This document shows positions 1-9,757 of a DNA stretch of 64,000 bases, one piece after another. The notes under the pieces were generated by a model. The model was not told the DNA's origin and did not search any database. It was given only the letters and a program-made list of their open reading frames with translations. The DNA is from Legionella bononiensis. GTDB lineage: Bacteria > Pseudomonadota > Gammaproteobacteria > Legionellales > Legionellaceae. A program made the translations under genes and the position numbers. Location of the stretch: positions 1 to 64,000 of the forward strand of contig NZ_JADOBG010000005.1 in the NCBI RefSeq assembly GCF_016786215.1. The letters run 5' to 3'. The first letter of the stretch is position 1. Each line of letters starts with the position of its first letter.

Positions 1-313
1 CTGTGCTCAGGATGACGTACTTCTCAAAAGATACGTCATCCCGAATGAAATGAGGGATCTCCTGAATGTGGCACTGTGCCTGCATTGGGAGATCCTTCGC
101 TATGCTCAGGATGACGTAATTTCAAAAGAAAACGTCATCCCGAATGAAATGAGGGATCTCCTGAATGTGGCACTGTGCCTGCATTGGGAGATCCTTCGCT
201 ATGCTCAGGATGAAATAATTTCAAAAGAAAACGTCATCCCGAATGAAATGAGGGATCTCCTGAATGTGGCACTGCACCAGCATCGGGAGATCCTTCGCTG
301 TGCTCAGGATGAC
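1..313. repeat. Tandem array of 99-bp palindromic repeats
   Basis: Three full copies of an 83-bp unit lie at 34-116, 133-215 and 232-313, with the tail of a fourth at 1-17. The period is exactly 99 bp because a 16-bp AT-rich linker separates the units. Each unit starts with CGTCATCC and ends with GGATGACG, and contains GGATCTCC facing GGAGATCC, so it can fold into a long imperfect hairpin. Further copies occur at 7917, 57348 and 57442. This resembles a dispersed extragenic palindrome family common in Legionella and other bacteria; no transposase is linked. The period is a multiple of three, so one frame stays open through the array, but it has no ribosome binding site. Confidence 0.9.
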
Positions 314-362
314 TTAATTCCAAGGCTCGCATCCTTGCCTAAACCATTAGGTTTATTTAGGG

Positions 363-392
363 AAAAAAAAAGCCATGCAACGCATGGCTTTT
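363..392 (-). terminator. Rho-independent terminator of the fadL-like gene
   Basis: An 8-bp perfect stem, AGCCATGC against GCATGGCT (371-378 and 382-389), has a three-base loop and is extended by A/T pairs. On the minus strand it is followed by a run of T residues. It lies just downstream of the stop codon of the FadL-like gene. Confidence 0.85.
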
Positions 393-409
393 CTAAACAT
401 GAACTCATG

Positions 410-1834
410 TTATTTTGTTGGAACTGGAATTGCTGGATCAATTGTCCATACCAATTGTGCACCAACAAGATTCGCACCAGCTTTTCCACCAGCATTAACA
501 TTATAATACGATGTTGTACCGATCAAATCTGTACGATTAATTTTAGGATCATTAGCAGCAAATAGATGAGTATAACCTACGTCTACCCCAATATTAGGCC
601 GGGCTTGATAATGAGCACCAACAGAAAGAGCCCAACGATCAGTATCTGGTAAACGTATGTCTCTATCTATATCGTTAGTAGGCGTAGCATCATATCCACC
701 ACCAACACGCAACATTAAATTTGGATTAACGTGGTAATTCGCACCTATAGTTGCACGCCAGGTATCTGAATAATTTTGTGCTGAAATACTGTTCAATTTT
801 GTTTGTCTGACAGGATTAACAGATGTATTTGGAGCAGCAACATTATTTAGTTCGATTGTACGAAGAGTACTCCAGTTCGTGTATACAACAGAAGCCAATA
901 ATGCAATCGTGTCATTAATATCGTGGTAACCACTTAAAGTAACAATATCAGGTAAATCGATTATGTTACTGTTCAAATCATTCGATCTGTACATGGAGTT
1001 AACATTTGCCGCAAAAGGATTGATAAGTGTCAATCTAGGATCAGCAAGTTTTCCACCAAGGATACTGAAACCATGGAAATGATGTCTTACTTTGGATTGA
1101 TAGTTCACACCTAGGCGTGTATGGTTGTCATTAAACATTGCCATCGCACCTGCATGGAATCCAACACCAAATGATTGAGCTTTGTTATAACTTTGAGAGT
1201 CAAGTATATAAGGTGTAAGTCCTGGAACAGCAATATTCTGATATGCAGTAGGTATACCAAGCATACGATTGAATTTAACTCGCGCGTATTGCAAATCGAT
1301 ACCACCACCTATTGAGAAATTCTCTGTCAATCGACCACCAATTTCAGGTGAAATATTGGTAGTAATCAATTCGGTGAATGTTGCTTCATAACGAACGGGG
1401 GATAAAGGATCCCAACTGGTAGCTAATCCAAAAGGAGAAACCATACTGATACCAAACGTTGCATTTTCACCTAAAGGATGAGCGTAATGGAAAGAAGGAA
1501 CAAAACCATTCTCCGCACCGTTTAAATTATTAAATGTTTGAACGTAATCTGGCAATCCATTTGTATGGAACGTAGAAGTACCATTCAATTTAGCGATTGG
1601 AAAAACTCCAACCCCACCAAATACTGCTTGTTGATTACGAATTAATACTAAACCAGCAGGGTTATACCATCCAATAGATGCGTCTGCGGCTTCGGCAGCT
1701 ATACCGGCACCATAGTTCCCTATGGCAGCTGCGCTGCTTTCGGTATATAAAGAAAATCCACCTGCATGGACGGTGCTTGTCGCCAGAACTCCAAGTATTG
1801 AAGTACTTACTAGCGTTCTTAGGGGTTTGTGCAT
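410..1834 (-). CDS. FadL-family outer membrane transport protein
   Basis: This is a 474-residue outer membrane beta-barrel of the FadL/OmpP1/TodX family, which takes up long-chain fatty acids or other hydrophobic molecules. The ATG at 1834 was chosen over an upstream in-frame start because a GGAG Shine-Dalgarno lies about 9 bases before it and a signal peptide begins there (MHKPLRTLVSTSILGVLATS, cut near VHA-GG). The mature N-terminus GGFSLYTESSAAAIGNYGAG is the family's typical hatch segment, followed by the NPAGL motif. The rest is an alternating beta pattern. It is transcribed alone, divergently from lysAC, and ends in a clear terminator. The exact ligand cannot be read from sequence. Confidence 0.9.
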   Translation of the reverse strand: MHKPLRTLVSTSILGVLATSTVHAGGFSLYTESSAAAIGNYGAGIAAEAADASIGWYNPAGLVLIRNQQAVFGGVGVFPIAKLNGTSTFHTNGLPDYVQTFNNLNGAENGFVPSFHYAHPLGENATFGISMVSPFGLATSWDPLSPVRYEATFTELITTNISPEIGGRLTENFSIGGGIDLQYARVKFNRMLGIPTAYQNIAVPGLTPYILDSQSYNKAQSFGVGFHAGAMAMFNDNHTRLGVNYQSKVRHHFHGFSILGGKLADPRLTLINPFAANVNSMYRSNDLNSNIIDLPDIVTLSGYHDINDTIALLASVVYTNWSTLRTIELNNVAAPNTSVNPVRQTKLNSISAQNYSDTWRATIGANYHVNPNLMLRVGGGYDATPTNDIDRDIRLPDTDRWALSVGAHYQARPNIGVDVGYTHLFAANDPKINRTDLIGTTSYYNVNAGGKAGANLVGAQLVWTIDPAIPVPTK

Positions 1835-2098
1835 GTTTTTCACTCCACACTCGTTAATTTGAAATGCTTCCAAAATTTAAATCAAATTCGATAATAAATG
1901 AATTTACTCATAATTCAAACGTTTCAGTTAAAATTTTTATCTTTATATTCAATAAGTAATAAAAAAAAACCCACAGTGAATGCAATATGCCCATGATGAT
2001 TAATTAATCCCAAGCATGTGTCAGGCAAATTGATATAACTACTTGTGTAACTCCTGTACTCCATGCTAATGTGTTTTAATTTTGTGCGGATTACTATC

Positions 2099-4660
2099 AT
2101 GCAACACATCGTCACTAAATTTGGTGGAACAAGTGTTTCATCACGAGCTACTTGGAATAATATTGCAGCAATTACCAAAAAACACTTAAAGGCTGGTGTG
2201 CAACCGGTTATTGTCTGTTCTGCTCTCACCCAGATATCAAACAAACTGGAAAAGGCCATTGAAGCCGCTTTACTGGACGAACATCACAGCCTATTTGCTG
2301 ATATACAGAACAGTCACTTCAAACTCGCCGAAGAGCTGGAAGTGAGTCCGGATCTGGTTGCCGATGAATTACACCAATTACAACAATGGTTAACCGGAAT
2401 TGCTTTACTCAAACAGGCTCCAGCTAAAACGCATGCTCAGATTTTAAGTCTTGGTGAACTGATGATGACTCGTCTTGGCCATGTCTTTTTGCAAAATCAG
2501 GGAATTAATAACAAATGGTACGATGCCAGAAAATTGCTGATCAGCACTCCAGTTCATGGTGGAGAAACGGTGAATTATCTGTCCGCTCGCTGCGACAGTG
2601 AGTACGATCCTGATTTAATAGAAAAATTCCTGAGTAGTGGAGCCGAGGCAATAATTACCCAAGGATTTTTTGCTTCCAATTCTCAAGGTGAAACAGTGTT
2701 ATTAGGTCGAGGAGGCTCAGATACGTCCGCAGCACTTCTTGCTGGAAAATTGCAAGCTTCATCATGCGAAATATGGACTGATGTTCCTGGTATCTATACA
2801 GCTAATCCCCATCAATTACCCCATGCCCGTTTGCTGAAACAGTTAAATTATGACGAGGCACAGGAAATTGCGTCTATGGGAGCAAAGGTACTTCATCCCA
2901 ATTGCATACCACCAGTACGACGAGCCAATATACCCATGGTTGTTAAATTCACTCAGCTACCCGAGCATTCAGGTACTTTAATAACAAAGGATATTGATGA
3001 ATCAGCTCCATTAATTAAATCGATTCAGGTAAAACACAGTATTCTGTTAATTTCTATTGATACACTGAATATGTGGCAGCAGGTAGGATTCCTGGCGGAC
3101 GTCTTTGCAACCTTTAAAAAGCATGGTTTTTCGGTTGATTTATTGTCCTCTTCCGAATTTAACGTCACTTTATCTCTTGATACTAATGCAAAATTGTATG
3201 ATAGGCCTGCTATTAATGCCCTACTGTCTGATTTAAATGAGTTTGGCCGCGCCAAATTGATTGAACCCTGCAGTGCAGTAAGTCTTGTAGGCCATCATAT
3301 ACGAACCGTGTTACCCCATCTGGGCCCAGCCCTGGAAGTGTTTGATGCCAAACAAGTCTATCTAATGTCACTGGCTTCCAATGATTTAAACCTGACTTTT
3401 GTTGTGGACGAATCGCAAGCAGATAAGCTCTGCCAAAAATTGCATCATCTATTGATTGAAAGCAATCCGCAAATATTTTATTACTCCAAAAGCTGGCACG
3501 AAGAATTTGGCAAACCCAATGTACGACCGACTCCATGGTGGGAATCAGAGCGCGACCGGTTGTTAACAGCTAGCACGGTATATTCCCCCTGCTATGTTTA
3601 CCATAGCCCTACCCAGGCTAATCGCGCAAAACTGTTATTGGAGTTGCAGTCAGTTGATAAATTATTTTACGCCATAAAAGCGAATCCCTACCCTTCTATT
3701 TTGAAAACGCTTGAACAAGAAGGGATCGGTTTTGAATGTGTCTCCATTCAAGAGCTTGAACTAGTACTGAATTTATTTCCCAATATAAACAAAGACAGAA
3801 TATTATTTACTCCCAATTTTGCACCCAAGGTTGAATATGAGTTTGCTCTTTCAGTTGGTTGCTATGTGACCATTGACAGTTTATATCCTTTGGAATATTG
3901 GCCCGAGTTATTTAAAAATCGGGAGGTAGTTGTTCGAATAGATCCAGGTACTGGGGCGGGTCACCACAAACATGTTTCGACTGGAGGCAATGAATCAAAA
4001 TTTGGTATTACCCAAAATGATGTGGGACAAATCATTTCATTGACTAAAAAACATAATATAAAAGTCATAGGTCTTCACGCCCATTCCGGAAGCGGAATTC
4101 TCACCCCGGATTTGTGGCAACAAACTGCATTGATGCTGGCTTCCCTGGCTGATCAATTTCCTCATGTCCGCTCCATCAATTTAGGTGGTGGCTTGGGCAT
4201 TGTTGAAAAACCGGGACAACATCCCATTGATTTTGCGTCACTAGATGCCTCTTTAATGGCTGTAAAATCGCGCTATCCTCAGCTACAAATTTGGTTAGAG
4301 CCAGGACGTTTCTTTGTCGCAGAAAGCGGTGTCATTCTTGCCAAAGTCACCCAATGCAAAGAGAAAGGAAAAGTTAAATTTATTGGCATAGAAACAGGTA
4401 TGAACTCATTGATAAGACCTTCATTATATGGCGCCTATCATGAAATCGTTAATTTAACCCGTCTCTATGAAGAAAAAGCCGGTTTTTCACATATCGTAGG
4501 CCCCATTTGCGAGTCTGGGGATACTCTGGGTTATGACCGTCTATTACCAGTAACCAAAGAAGGTGATGTTTTATTGATTGCCAATACAGGTGCCTATGGT
4601 CACTGTATGAGTTCTCATTATAATTTAAGACCACCCGCTCAGGAAATAGTATTGGAATAG
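2099..4660 (+). CDS. lysAC: Bifunctional aspartate kinase / diaminopimelate decarboxylase
   Basis: This 853-residue fusion carries the first and last steps of the diaminopimelate route to lysine. The N-terminal half (about 1-440) is an aspartate kinase, with KFGGTSV at 7-13, GRGGSDTSAALLA and C-terminal ACT-like regulatory sequence. The C-terminal half (from about 480) is a PLP-dependent decarboxylase: the Schiff-base lysine is Lys527 in YAIKAN, the glycine-rich loop is GGGLGI, and CESGD (Cys804) is the usual active-site motif contributed across the dimer. The ATG at 2099 was chosen because the kinase homology starts there; the 12 residues upstream look like untranslated sequence. The fusion is known from Legionella, Xanthomonas and relatives and allows lysine feedback on the kinase within one polypeptide. 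The next gene starts four bases downstream. Confidence 0.95.
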   Translation: MQHIVTKFGGTSVSSRATWNNIAAITKKHLKAGVQPVIVCSALTQISNKLEKAIEAALLDEHHSLFADIQNSHFKLAEELEVSPDLVADELHQLQQWLTGIALLKQAPAKTHAQILSLGELMMTRLGHVFLQNQGINNKWYDARKLLISTPVHGGETVNYLSARCDSEYDPDLIEKFLSSGAEAIITQGFFASNSQGETVLLGRGGSDTSAALLAGKLQASSCEIWTDVPGIYTANPHQLPHARLLKQLNYDEAQEIASMGAKVLHPNCIPPVRRANIPMVVKFTQLPEHSGTLITKDIDESAPLIKSIQVKHSILLISIDTLNMWQQVGFLADVFATFKKHGFSVDLLSSSEFNVTLSLDTNAKLYDRPAINALLSDLNEFGRAKLIEPCSAVSLVGHHIRTVLPHLGPALEVFDAKQVYLMSLASNDLNLTFVVDESQADKLCQKLHHLLIESNPQIFYYSKSWHEEFGKPNVRPTPWWESERDRLLTASTVYSPCYVYHSPTQANRAKLLLELQSVDKLFYAIKANPYPSILKTLEQEGIGFECVSIQELELVLNLFPNINKDRILFTPNFAPKVEYEFALSVGCYVTIDSLYPLEYWPELFKNREVVVRIDPGTGAGHHKHVSTGGNESKFGITQNDVGQIISLTKKHNIKVIGLHAHSGSGILTPDLWQQTALMLASLADQFPHVRSINLGGGLGIVEKPGQHPIDFASLDASLMAVKSRYPQLQIWLEPGRFFVAESGVILAKVTQCKEKGKVKFIGIETGMNSLIRPSLYGAYHEIVNLTRLYEEKAGFSHIVGPICESGDTLGYDRLLPVTKEGDVLLIANTGAYGHCMSSHYNLRPPAQEIVLE

Positions 4661-4664
4661 AAGC

Positions 4665-7600
4665 ATGACGCTTATTGATAGCGACCAAAGGAGCAAGGCC
4701 ACGGATCCTCGTTCCTCATTTATAGTACAAGCTCCTGCTGGGTCTGGTAAAACAGAAATACTGACCCAGCGCTATCTGAGATTATTAAGCACTGTCAGCT
4801 CACCAGAACAAATCGTTGCGTTAACATTTACCCGTAAAGCAGCTACTGAAATGCGTGAACGAATAATCCTGGCGCTGCAGCAAGCGGCATTAAACAAACA
4901 GGCCACAAGTCCACACCAACAGCTCACCTTAAGTTACGCCCAGGAAGCTCTAATTCGTAGCGCCCAATTAAATTGGGAGTTACTGGAACAACCCACTCGC
5001 TTAAAAATCATTACTATTGACTCCTTGTGCCAGAGTATTAATCAAGCCATCCCCCTATTGGAACAACAAATTGCGTACGCTCAGATAACAGATACTCCGG
5101 AACGGTATTATCTAAAGGCTGCACGTAACTGCATACAATTTGCCATGGAGACTCCTGAGTATCAGCATGCGATCAAAACGTTACTTATTCATGTAGATAA
5201 CCGACAAGAACGACTGATTGATTTATTTAAATCACTATTAGGACAAAGAGACCAATGGCTCACCCCATTGTTTCAGGCCCGCGCTCAAGATAAATCTACT
5301 TTTGAAGATGCTTTACGCTTTATTGAACATCATGAATTATGTCGCTTTAAAGAAAGTCTTCCATTCACTCTGGCAGACAGGTTAACTCTTCTGGCACGCA
5401 CAGTGGCTGTAACTGAAAATAATCCTGAATCGCCACGTTTTATTCTAAGAGACTGGTATGATTTTAGACAATCTAATCAGGATACTTGCGCTGCTTTATG
5501 CAAACTGATACTTGATAGCAGCCTTTCGATTCGCAACAGCTTTGATCATAATGTTGGTTTTTTGAAGCCAGATTATAGTGCTGAGGAATACAAGCGACTA
5601 AAAGCAGAAAGCGTTGAGCTTCTTGCTGAGTTAAAAGAGTACCCAGATTTCCTGGATGCGCTGTTACAAGTCAGTACGTTACCAAAACCCGAATATGATC
5701 CAGAGCAGTGGGAGGTTCTTCAGGCTTTGTTTGTCTTGTTACCTTTACTGGCCAGTTACCTTCAGGTTATGTTTAGTGAACAAAATGAAGTCGATTTTAC
5801 GACGATTTCACATCAAGCTTTAGCCGCATTAGGCGAACTGGATAATCCAACAGATTTGGCTTTATATCTGGATAATGCCATTCATCATTTACTGATTGAC
5901 GAGTTCCAGGATACATCCATATCACAATTTGAACTGATTACCCGATTAGTTCAGGGCTGGTTGCCGGATGATGGTAAAACTTTATTTCTCGTAGGTGATC
6001 CCATGCAATCGATTTATCGGTTTCGTCAGGCTGAGGTCGGATTATTTTTCCGTGCCAAAGAACGAGGAATTGGATCAGTGTCGCTAGAGCCTTTGGAACT
6101 AAGCTGTAATTTCCGCTCCAGCGCGTCTATAGTCAACTGGGTTAATGTTCATTTCTCAAAAATTTTTCCTCAGCACATTGATATCGAATCGGGAGCTGTT
6201 TCTTTTCATCCTTCAGTAAATGTCATAGAAAATGATGTACCCAGTGCAATTCATGCCATGCAATGCAACAGTCGAAGGCACGAAGCTACTCTGCTGATTG
6301 AGGTAATTGAAAATGAATTAAAAGCACATCCTGAACAGAGTGTCGCCATTTTAGTACGCTCACGATCGCAATTAACTGATATTATGAATCTGCTTCGTCG
6401 TCACAGAATACCCTATCAGGGAACAGATATAGATTTGTTGGCTAAACTGGTTCATTTGCGTGACGTCTGGTCTTTAACTCAATCCTTATTAAATCCAGGA
6501 GATAGACTGGCATGGCTGTCAATGCTTCACAGCCCCTATTGTGGTTTATCACTGAACGATCTTCATCTAATCGCGCAATTTAATACTAAGAAATCAATTT
6601 ATAGCGCCTTATTACAATTAGATAAAATAGATGGTCTAAGTGAAGAAGGTACAACTCGCGCTCAATATTTTGCTCAGGTTATGCACCAATCTCTCGCTCA
6701 ACGATATCAGTACAAACTTTCAGAGTGGGTGGCAAAAACATTAACCCAACTTTTTGTTGATAAAATTCTGAATCAAAATCAATTAAATGACCTGGAACAA
6801 TTCTGGATTTTAATTGATAGGTATGAACAAAATGGCCGGTTACCTGATATGAATGAGTTTTTTCTGGAATTCAATAAACTCTATTCGCAACAGACCACCC
6901 CCTCACAATTACAGGTAATGACCATCCATAAATCCAAAGGGTTGGAGTTTGATACTGTAATTTTACCGGGCTTGGGTACTCAACTTAAACGAGCAGATCA
7001 ACCCATGTTGCGATGGCTTAAACTGCCAACACAAAATCAGAATGATCTCTTACTGGTCTCTCCCATCAAGGCGGCGCATCAGGAACAATGTCCGTTATAC
7101 GACTATTTAAACCAGCTGGATGAAGAAAAGAATCATTATGAGGCGCAAAGAGTACTTTACGTTGCGGTAACTCGAGCTAAATCCAGATTGTATTTATTTG
7201 ATAGTTCATCAAGAGTATCAAAATCTTCATTTCGTGGTCTGCTTAAAAATCAGGAGTTTAGTAAATGTCAGGAAGAAGAAGGTTCCGAACAATCAGAATA
7301 TCCTCTACCGGAATTAAGTAAACTTTCTTTAAACTGGTATCAGGAATCGAATCCTGTGTTCAGTAATCCCATGAATCCCCCACCTAATGAGTTAGTAACT
7401 GGTGTACCCAGACTGATAGGAATCGCAGCTCACCAATTATTGCAATGGATTTGTGACAATCACCCTCAAAACGCAGATCAGATACCCTGGAATCTGGCGC
7501 AACTTGAATTTAAAAAATTGGGATTTGATGAAGAGGCGCAGTTATCAGCATTATCAATAATTCGAACCCAGATTACTCAATTGTTTCAGGATAAAAGCGG

Positions 7601-7904
7601 TTTATGGATAATCGCCAAACATGAAAAAGAACAGAATGAATATGAATTAATAGTAGAGCATCAAAACCGTCTGGTGACCCGAATTATAGACCGAATATTT
7701 ATCGATCAATCCAAGCTGTGGATTATTGATTTTAAAACGGGTAAAGAGGAAGAGTCTACATTGGCTCAACATCAAAAACAACTGAATGAATATGGCTATT
7801 ATTTATCAAGTCAGTACGCTCTTCCCATTCATTGTGGACTTTATTATTTATCCAATAATCATTGGTTCCATTGGCAATATGAGCTCGAGGTAACTTCGCA
7901 ATAA
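4665..7904 (+). CDS. UvrD/RecB-type helicase-nuclease (AddA-like)
   Basis: This 1079-residue protein is a superfamily 1A helicase fused to a C-terminal RecB-type nuclease, the architecture of AddA. Walker A is APAGSGKT at 23-30. LTFTRKAATEM, IDEFQDTS, VGDPMQSIYRFRQAE and MTIHKSKGLEFD are helicase motifs Ia, II, III and the VI-region motifs, and VLYVAVTRAKSRLYLF completes the core. The nuclease shows IGIAAHQLLQW, a DRIF segment and DFKTGK with Asp1022 and Lys1024, the PD-(D/E)XK catalytic signature. Such enzymes process double-strand breaks for RecA. AddA usually works with AddB, whose gene is normally adjacent; here the upstream neighbour is lysAC and no addB is visible in the window. Confidence 0.88.
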   Translation: MTLIDSDQRSKATDPRSSFIVQAPAGSGKTEILTQRYLRLLSTVSSPEQIVALTFTRKAATEMRERIILALQQAALNKQATSPHQQLTLSYAQEALIRSAQLNWELLEQPTRLKIITIDSLCQSINQAIPLLEQQIAYAQITDTPERYYLKAARNCIQFAMETPEYQHAIKTLLIHVDNRQERLIDLFKSLLGQRDQWLTPLFQARAQDKSTFEDALRFIEHHELCRFKESLPFTLADRLTLLARTVAVTENNPESPRFILRDWYDFRQSNQDTCAALCKLILDSSLSIRNSFDHNVGFLKPDYSAEEYKRLKAESVELLAELKEYPDFLDALLQVSTLPKPEYDPEQWEVLQALFVLLPLLASYLQVMFSEQNEVDFTTISHQALAALGELDNPTDLALYLDNAIHHLLIDEFQDTSISQFELITRLVQGWLPDDGKTLFLVGDPMQSIYRFRQAEVGLFFRAKERGIGSVSLEPLELSCNFRSSASIVNWVNVHFSKIFPQHIDIESGAVSFHPSVNVIENDVPSAIHAMQCNSRRHEATLLIEVIENELKAHPEQSVAILVRSRSQLTDIMNLLRRHRIPYQGTDIDLLAKLVHLRDVWSLTQSLLNPGDRLAWLSMLHSPYCGLSLNDLHLIAQFNTKKSIYSALLQLDKIDGLSEEGTTRAQYFAQVMHQSLAQRYQYKLSEWVAKTLTQLFVDKILNQNQLNDLEQFWILIDRYEQNGRLPDMNEFFLEFNKLYSQQTTPSQLQVMTIHKSKGLEFDTVILPGLGTQLKRADQPMLRWLKLPTQNQNDLLLVSPIKAAHQEQCPLYDYLNQLDEEKNHYEAQRVLYVAVTRAKSRLYLFDSSSRVSKSSFRGLLKNQEFSKCQEEEGSEQSEYPLPELSKLSLNWYQESNPVFSNPMNPPPNELVTGVPRLIGIAAHQLLQWICDNHPQNADQIPWNLAQLEFKKLGFDEEAQLSALSIIRTQITQLFQDKSGLWIIAKHEKEQNEYELIVEHQNRLVTRIIDRIFIDQSKLWIIDFKTGKEEESTLAQHQKQLNEYGYYLSSQYALPIHCGLYYLSNNHWFHWQYELEVTSQ

Positions 7905-7916
7905 AACTTCAGGAAA

Positions 7917-7950
7917 CATCATCCCGAATGCAATGGTGGATCTCCTGAAC
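7917..7950. repeat. Truncated copy of the palindromic repeat
   Basis: The segment matches the left part of the 83-bp repeat unit seen at 34-116 (CATCATCC, then CGAATG, then GGATCTCCTGAA) with a few substitutions; the right half is missing. It lies in the short gap between the AddA-like gene and mrp. Confidence 0.75.
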
Positions 7951-8016
7951 AGAGTACTAGTGATTCAGTTACTCCTGCGTTATCATCCTGTTTTTGTATT
8001 AATCAGAGTTAAACAT

Positions 8017-9090
8017 ATGACAGTTGAAAATACGGTAATAAACGTGCTGGATAATCTAAAAGACCCGTTACTTGGTCTTAATGGCAAGGAAATGAATTTA
8101 CAGTACAATCTGGAGACTACTTCAGATTCAATCATGCTTACTGTCAAAACAGGTTTTCCCTGTAAGATTTTGGAAGATACATTTAAAGAACTGGCTTTGT
8201 CAGCTTTGAAGACACAATTTCCTCATCACCAAATAACCTTGCAAATAACTCAGTTCATCCGAGCTCATAAAACCCAAATGCCCGGTAAAGGTTTACGAGG
8301 AGTAAAAAATACTATTGCCATTGCTTCAGGTAAAGGTGGCGTAGGCAAATCAACTGTTACCGTGAATCTTGCCACTGCCTTAGCTCGCGCAGGTGCCAGA
8401 GTGGGTATTTTGGATGCTGATATATATGGACCAAGCATGCCATTGATGCTGGGACCGACCAAGCCAGTTCAAATCAGTGGAGATCGTTATTTACCCATTC
8501 AGACACATGGAGTACAAGCGATGTCCATTGGCTATATCACGGATATGGATCAGACACTGATTTGGCGCGGTCCCATGCTTGCCAAATCGTTAATCCAGAT
8601 GTTGGATATCACTCTATGGGATGAATTGGATTATTTATTTATCGATTTACCCCCAGGAACTGGCGACATTCAGTTAACCTTGGTACAAAAAATCCCGTTA
8701 ACAGCGGCCATAGTAGTGACAACACCGCAAAATGTAGCGACCCTGGATGCACAAAAAGCAATAACCATGTTTGCTAAAACAGGAATTGATGTATTGGGCG
8801 TTATCGAAAATATGGCAACTCATATTTGCAGCCAATGTGGACATCAGGAAGCAATATTTGGTGAGGGAGGAGCAAAAACCATATGTGAAACCAACCACAG
8901 CACATTGCTGGGTCAACTTCCTCTGGACAGTAACATCAGAAAGCAATGTGATGAAGGCGTACCAACTGCCACTCAACCACGAAGTGAATTAACAGATGCC
9001 TTTATAAAAACTGCGTTAATCAGCGCCATTGAACTGTCTAAAAAACCAATAAATTACGCGGACAAATTTCCGAATATTGTTGTTGAATAG
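8017..9090 (+). CDS. apbC: Mrp/ApbC-type iron-sulfur cluster carrier ATPase
   Basis: This 357-residue P-loop NTPase belongs to the Mrp/Nbp35/ApbC family, cytosolic scaffolds that bind and transfer Fe-S clusters. An N-terminal MIP18/DUF59-like domain covers about 1-90. The deviant Walker A motif KGGVGK has its two lysines at 106 and 111. DADIYGPSMP is the switch region and LPPGTGD the Walker B region. Cys271 and Cys274 form the CxxC that bridges the cluster between subunits. The ATG at 8017 was chosen because the family begins there; the longer frame runs back through a repeat fragment. It is probably monocistronic. The symbol mrp is equally common. Confidence 0.92.
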   Translation: MTVENTVINVLDNLKDPLLGLNGKEMNLQYNLETTSDSIMLTVKTGFPCKILEDTFKELALSALKTQFPHHQITLQITQFIRAHKTQMPGKGLRGVKNTIAIASGKGGVGKSTVTVNLATALARAGARVGILDADIYGPSMPLMLGPTKPVQISGDRYLPIQTHGVQAMSIGYITDMDQTLIWRGPMLAKSLIQMLDITLWDELDYLFIDLPPGTGDIQLTLVQKIPLTAAIVVTTPQNVATLDAQKAITMFAKTGIDVLGVIENMATHICSQCGHQEAIFGEGGAKTICETNHSTLLGQLPLDSNIRKQCDEGVPTATQPRSELTDAFIKTALISAIELSKKPINYADKFPNIVVE

Positions 9091-9205
9091 TACTCGCCAA
9101 GGAGTATTTCATGAAGTTAAGGAAAATTAATGAATACTCCAGCTGCAACGATGTATTATTCTCTTTAGATAGGTATAATAATCAAAAACAACAAGCGACA
9201 CGGCC

Positions 9206-9757
9206 ATGCTCAGATTTTTAATAATAACAATCAATATCTTATATTCCAGTTTCACTTTAGCTCAATCAAGTTATCAAATCGATCTTATCCTGTTTACACA
9301 TCCACAAAATGCATCCAAAAACAACGAGCTTGATTTAAACTCACCTTTAATTCCAGTGAATCAAAAAGCGATCACCCTAAAACGAAGTACGGGTAAAACC
9401 ATTAACTCATATAGTCTATTGCCCCCCTCTCAATCCGGATTAAAAAATGAATATTATTTGCTAAGCCATAAATCCCGATATCAGGTATTGGGACACTACT
9501 CATGGAGACAACCGGCAAATAATCAAAGCACTGTTGCATTGCCCGAGTTAAATCATAACGGCTGGATAGTACAGGGAACGTTAAGAGTAAGACAAAGTAA
9601 TTATTATTTATTAGATACCGATTTACATCTCGCGCCATCCAATAATCCACAATCTTCCTTTACCATTGCTCAGAAACAACGTTTAAAAGGCAGTGAAGTA
9701 TATTATCTGGATCATCCACAGGTTGGAATGTTGATTAAAATTCATAAATTAACTTAA
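9206..9757 (+). CDS. CsiV-family periplasmic protein
   Basis: This 183-residue exported protein has an N-terminal hydrophobic signal (LRFLIITINILYSSFTLAQ). The opening YQIDLILFTHP and the closing SEVYYLDHPQVGMLIKIHKL match the ends of the CsiV family (the peptidoglycan-binding cell-shape integrity protein of Vibrio), whose members typically finish with a tyrosine/leucine-aspartate-histidine-proline stretch and a hydrophobic strand. It is shorter than many members. Its stop codon overlaps that of the convergent oxyR by four bases. The family call rests on these motifs only; the role in Legionella is unknown. Confidence 0.7.
   Translation: MLRFLIITINILYSSFTLAQSSYQIDLILFTHPQNASKNNELDLNSPLIPVNQKAITLKRSTGKTINSYSLLPPSQSGLKNEYYLLSHKSRYQVLGHYSWRQPANNQSTVALPELNHNGWIVQGTLRVRQSNYYLLDTDLHLAPSNNPQSSFTIAQKQRLKGSEVYYLDHPQVGMLIKIHKLT

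Noticed and set aside
50..565. Plus-strand 171-codon open frame with 33-residue repeats
   Set aside because: It is the palindromic repeat array read through, has no ribosome binding site, and its last third is antisense to the end of the FadL-like gene.
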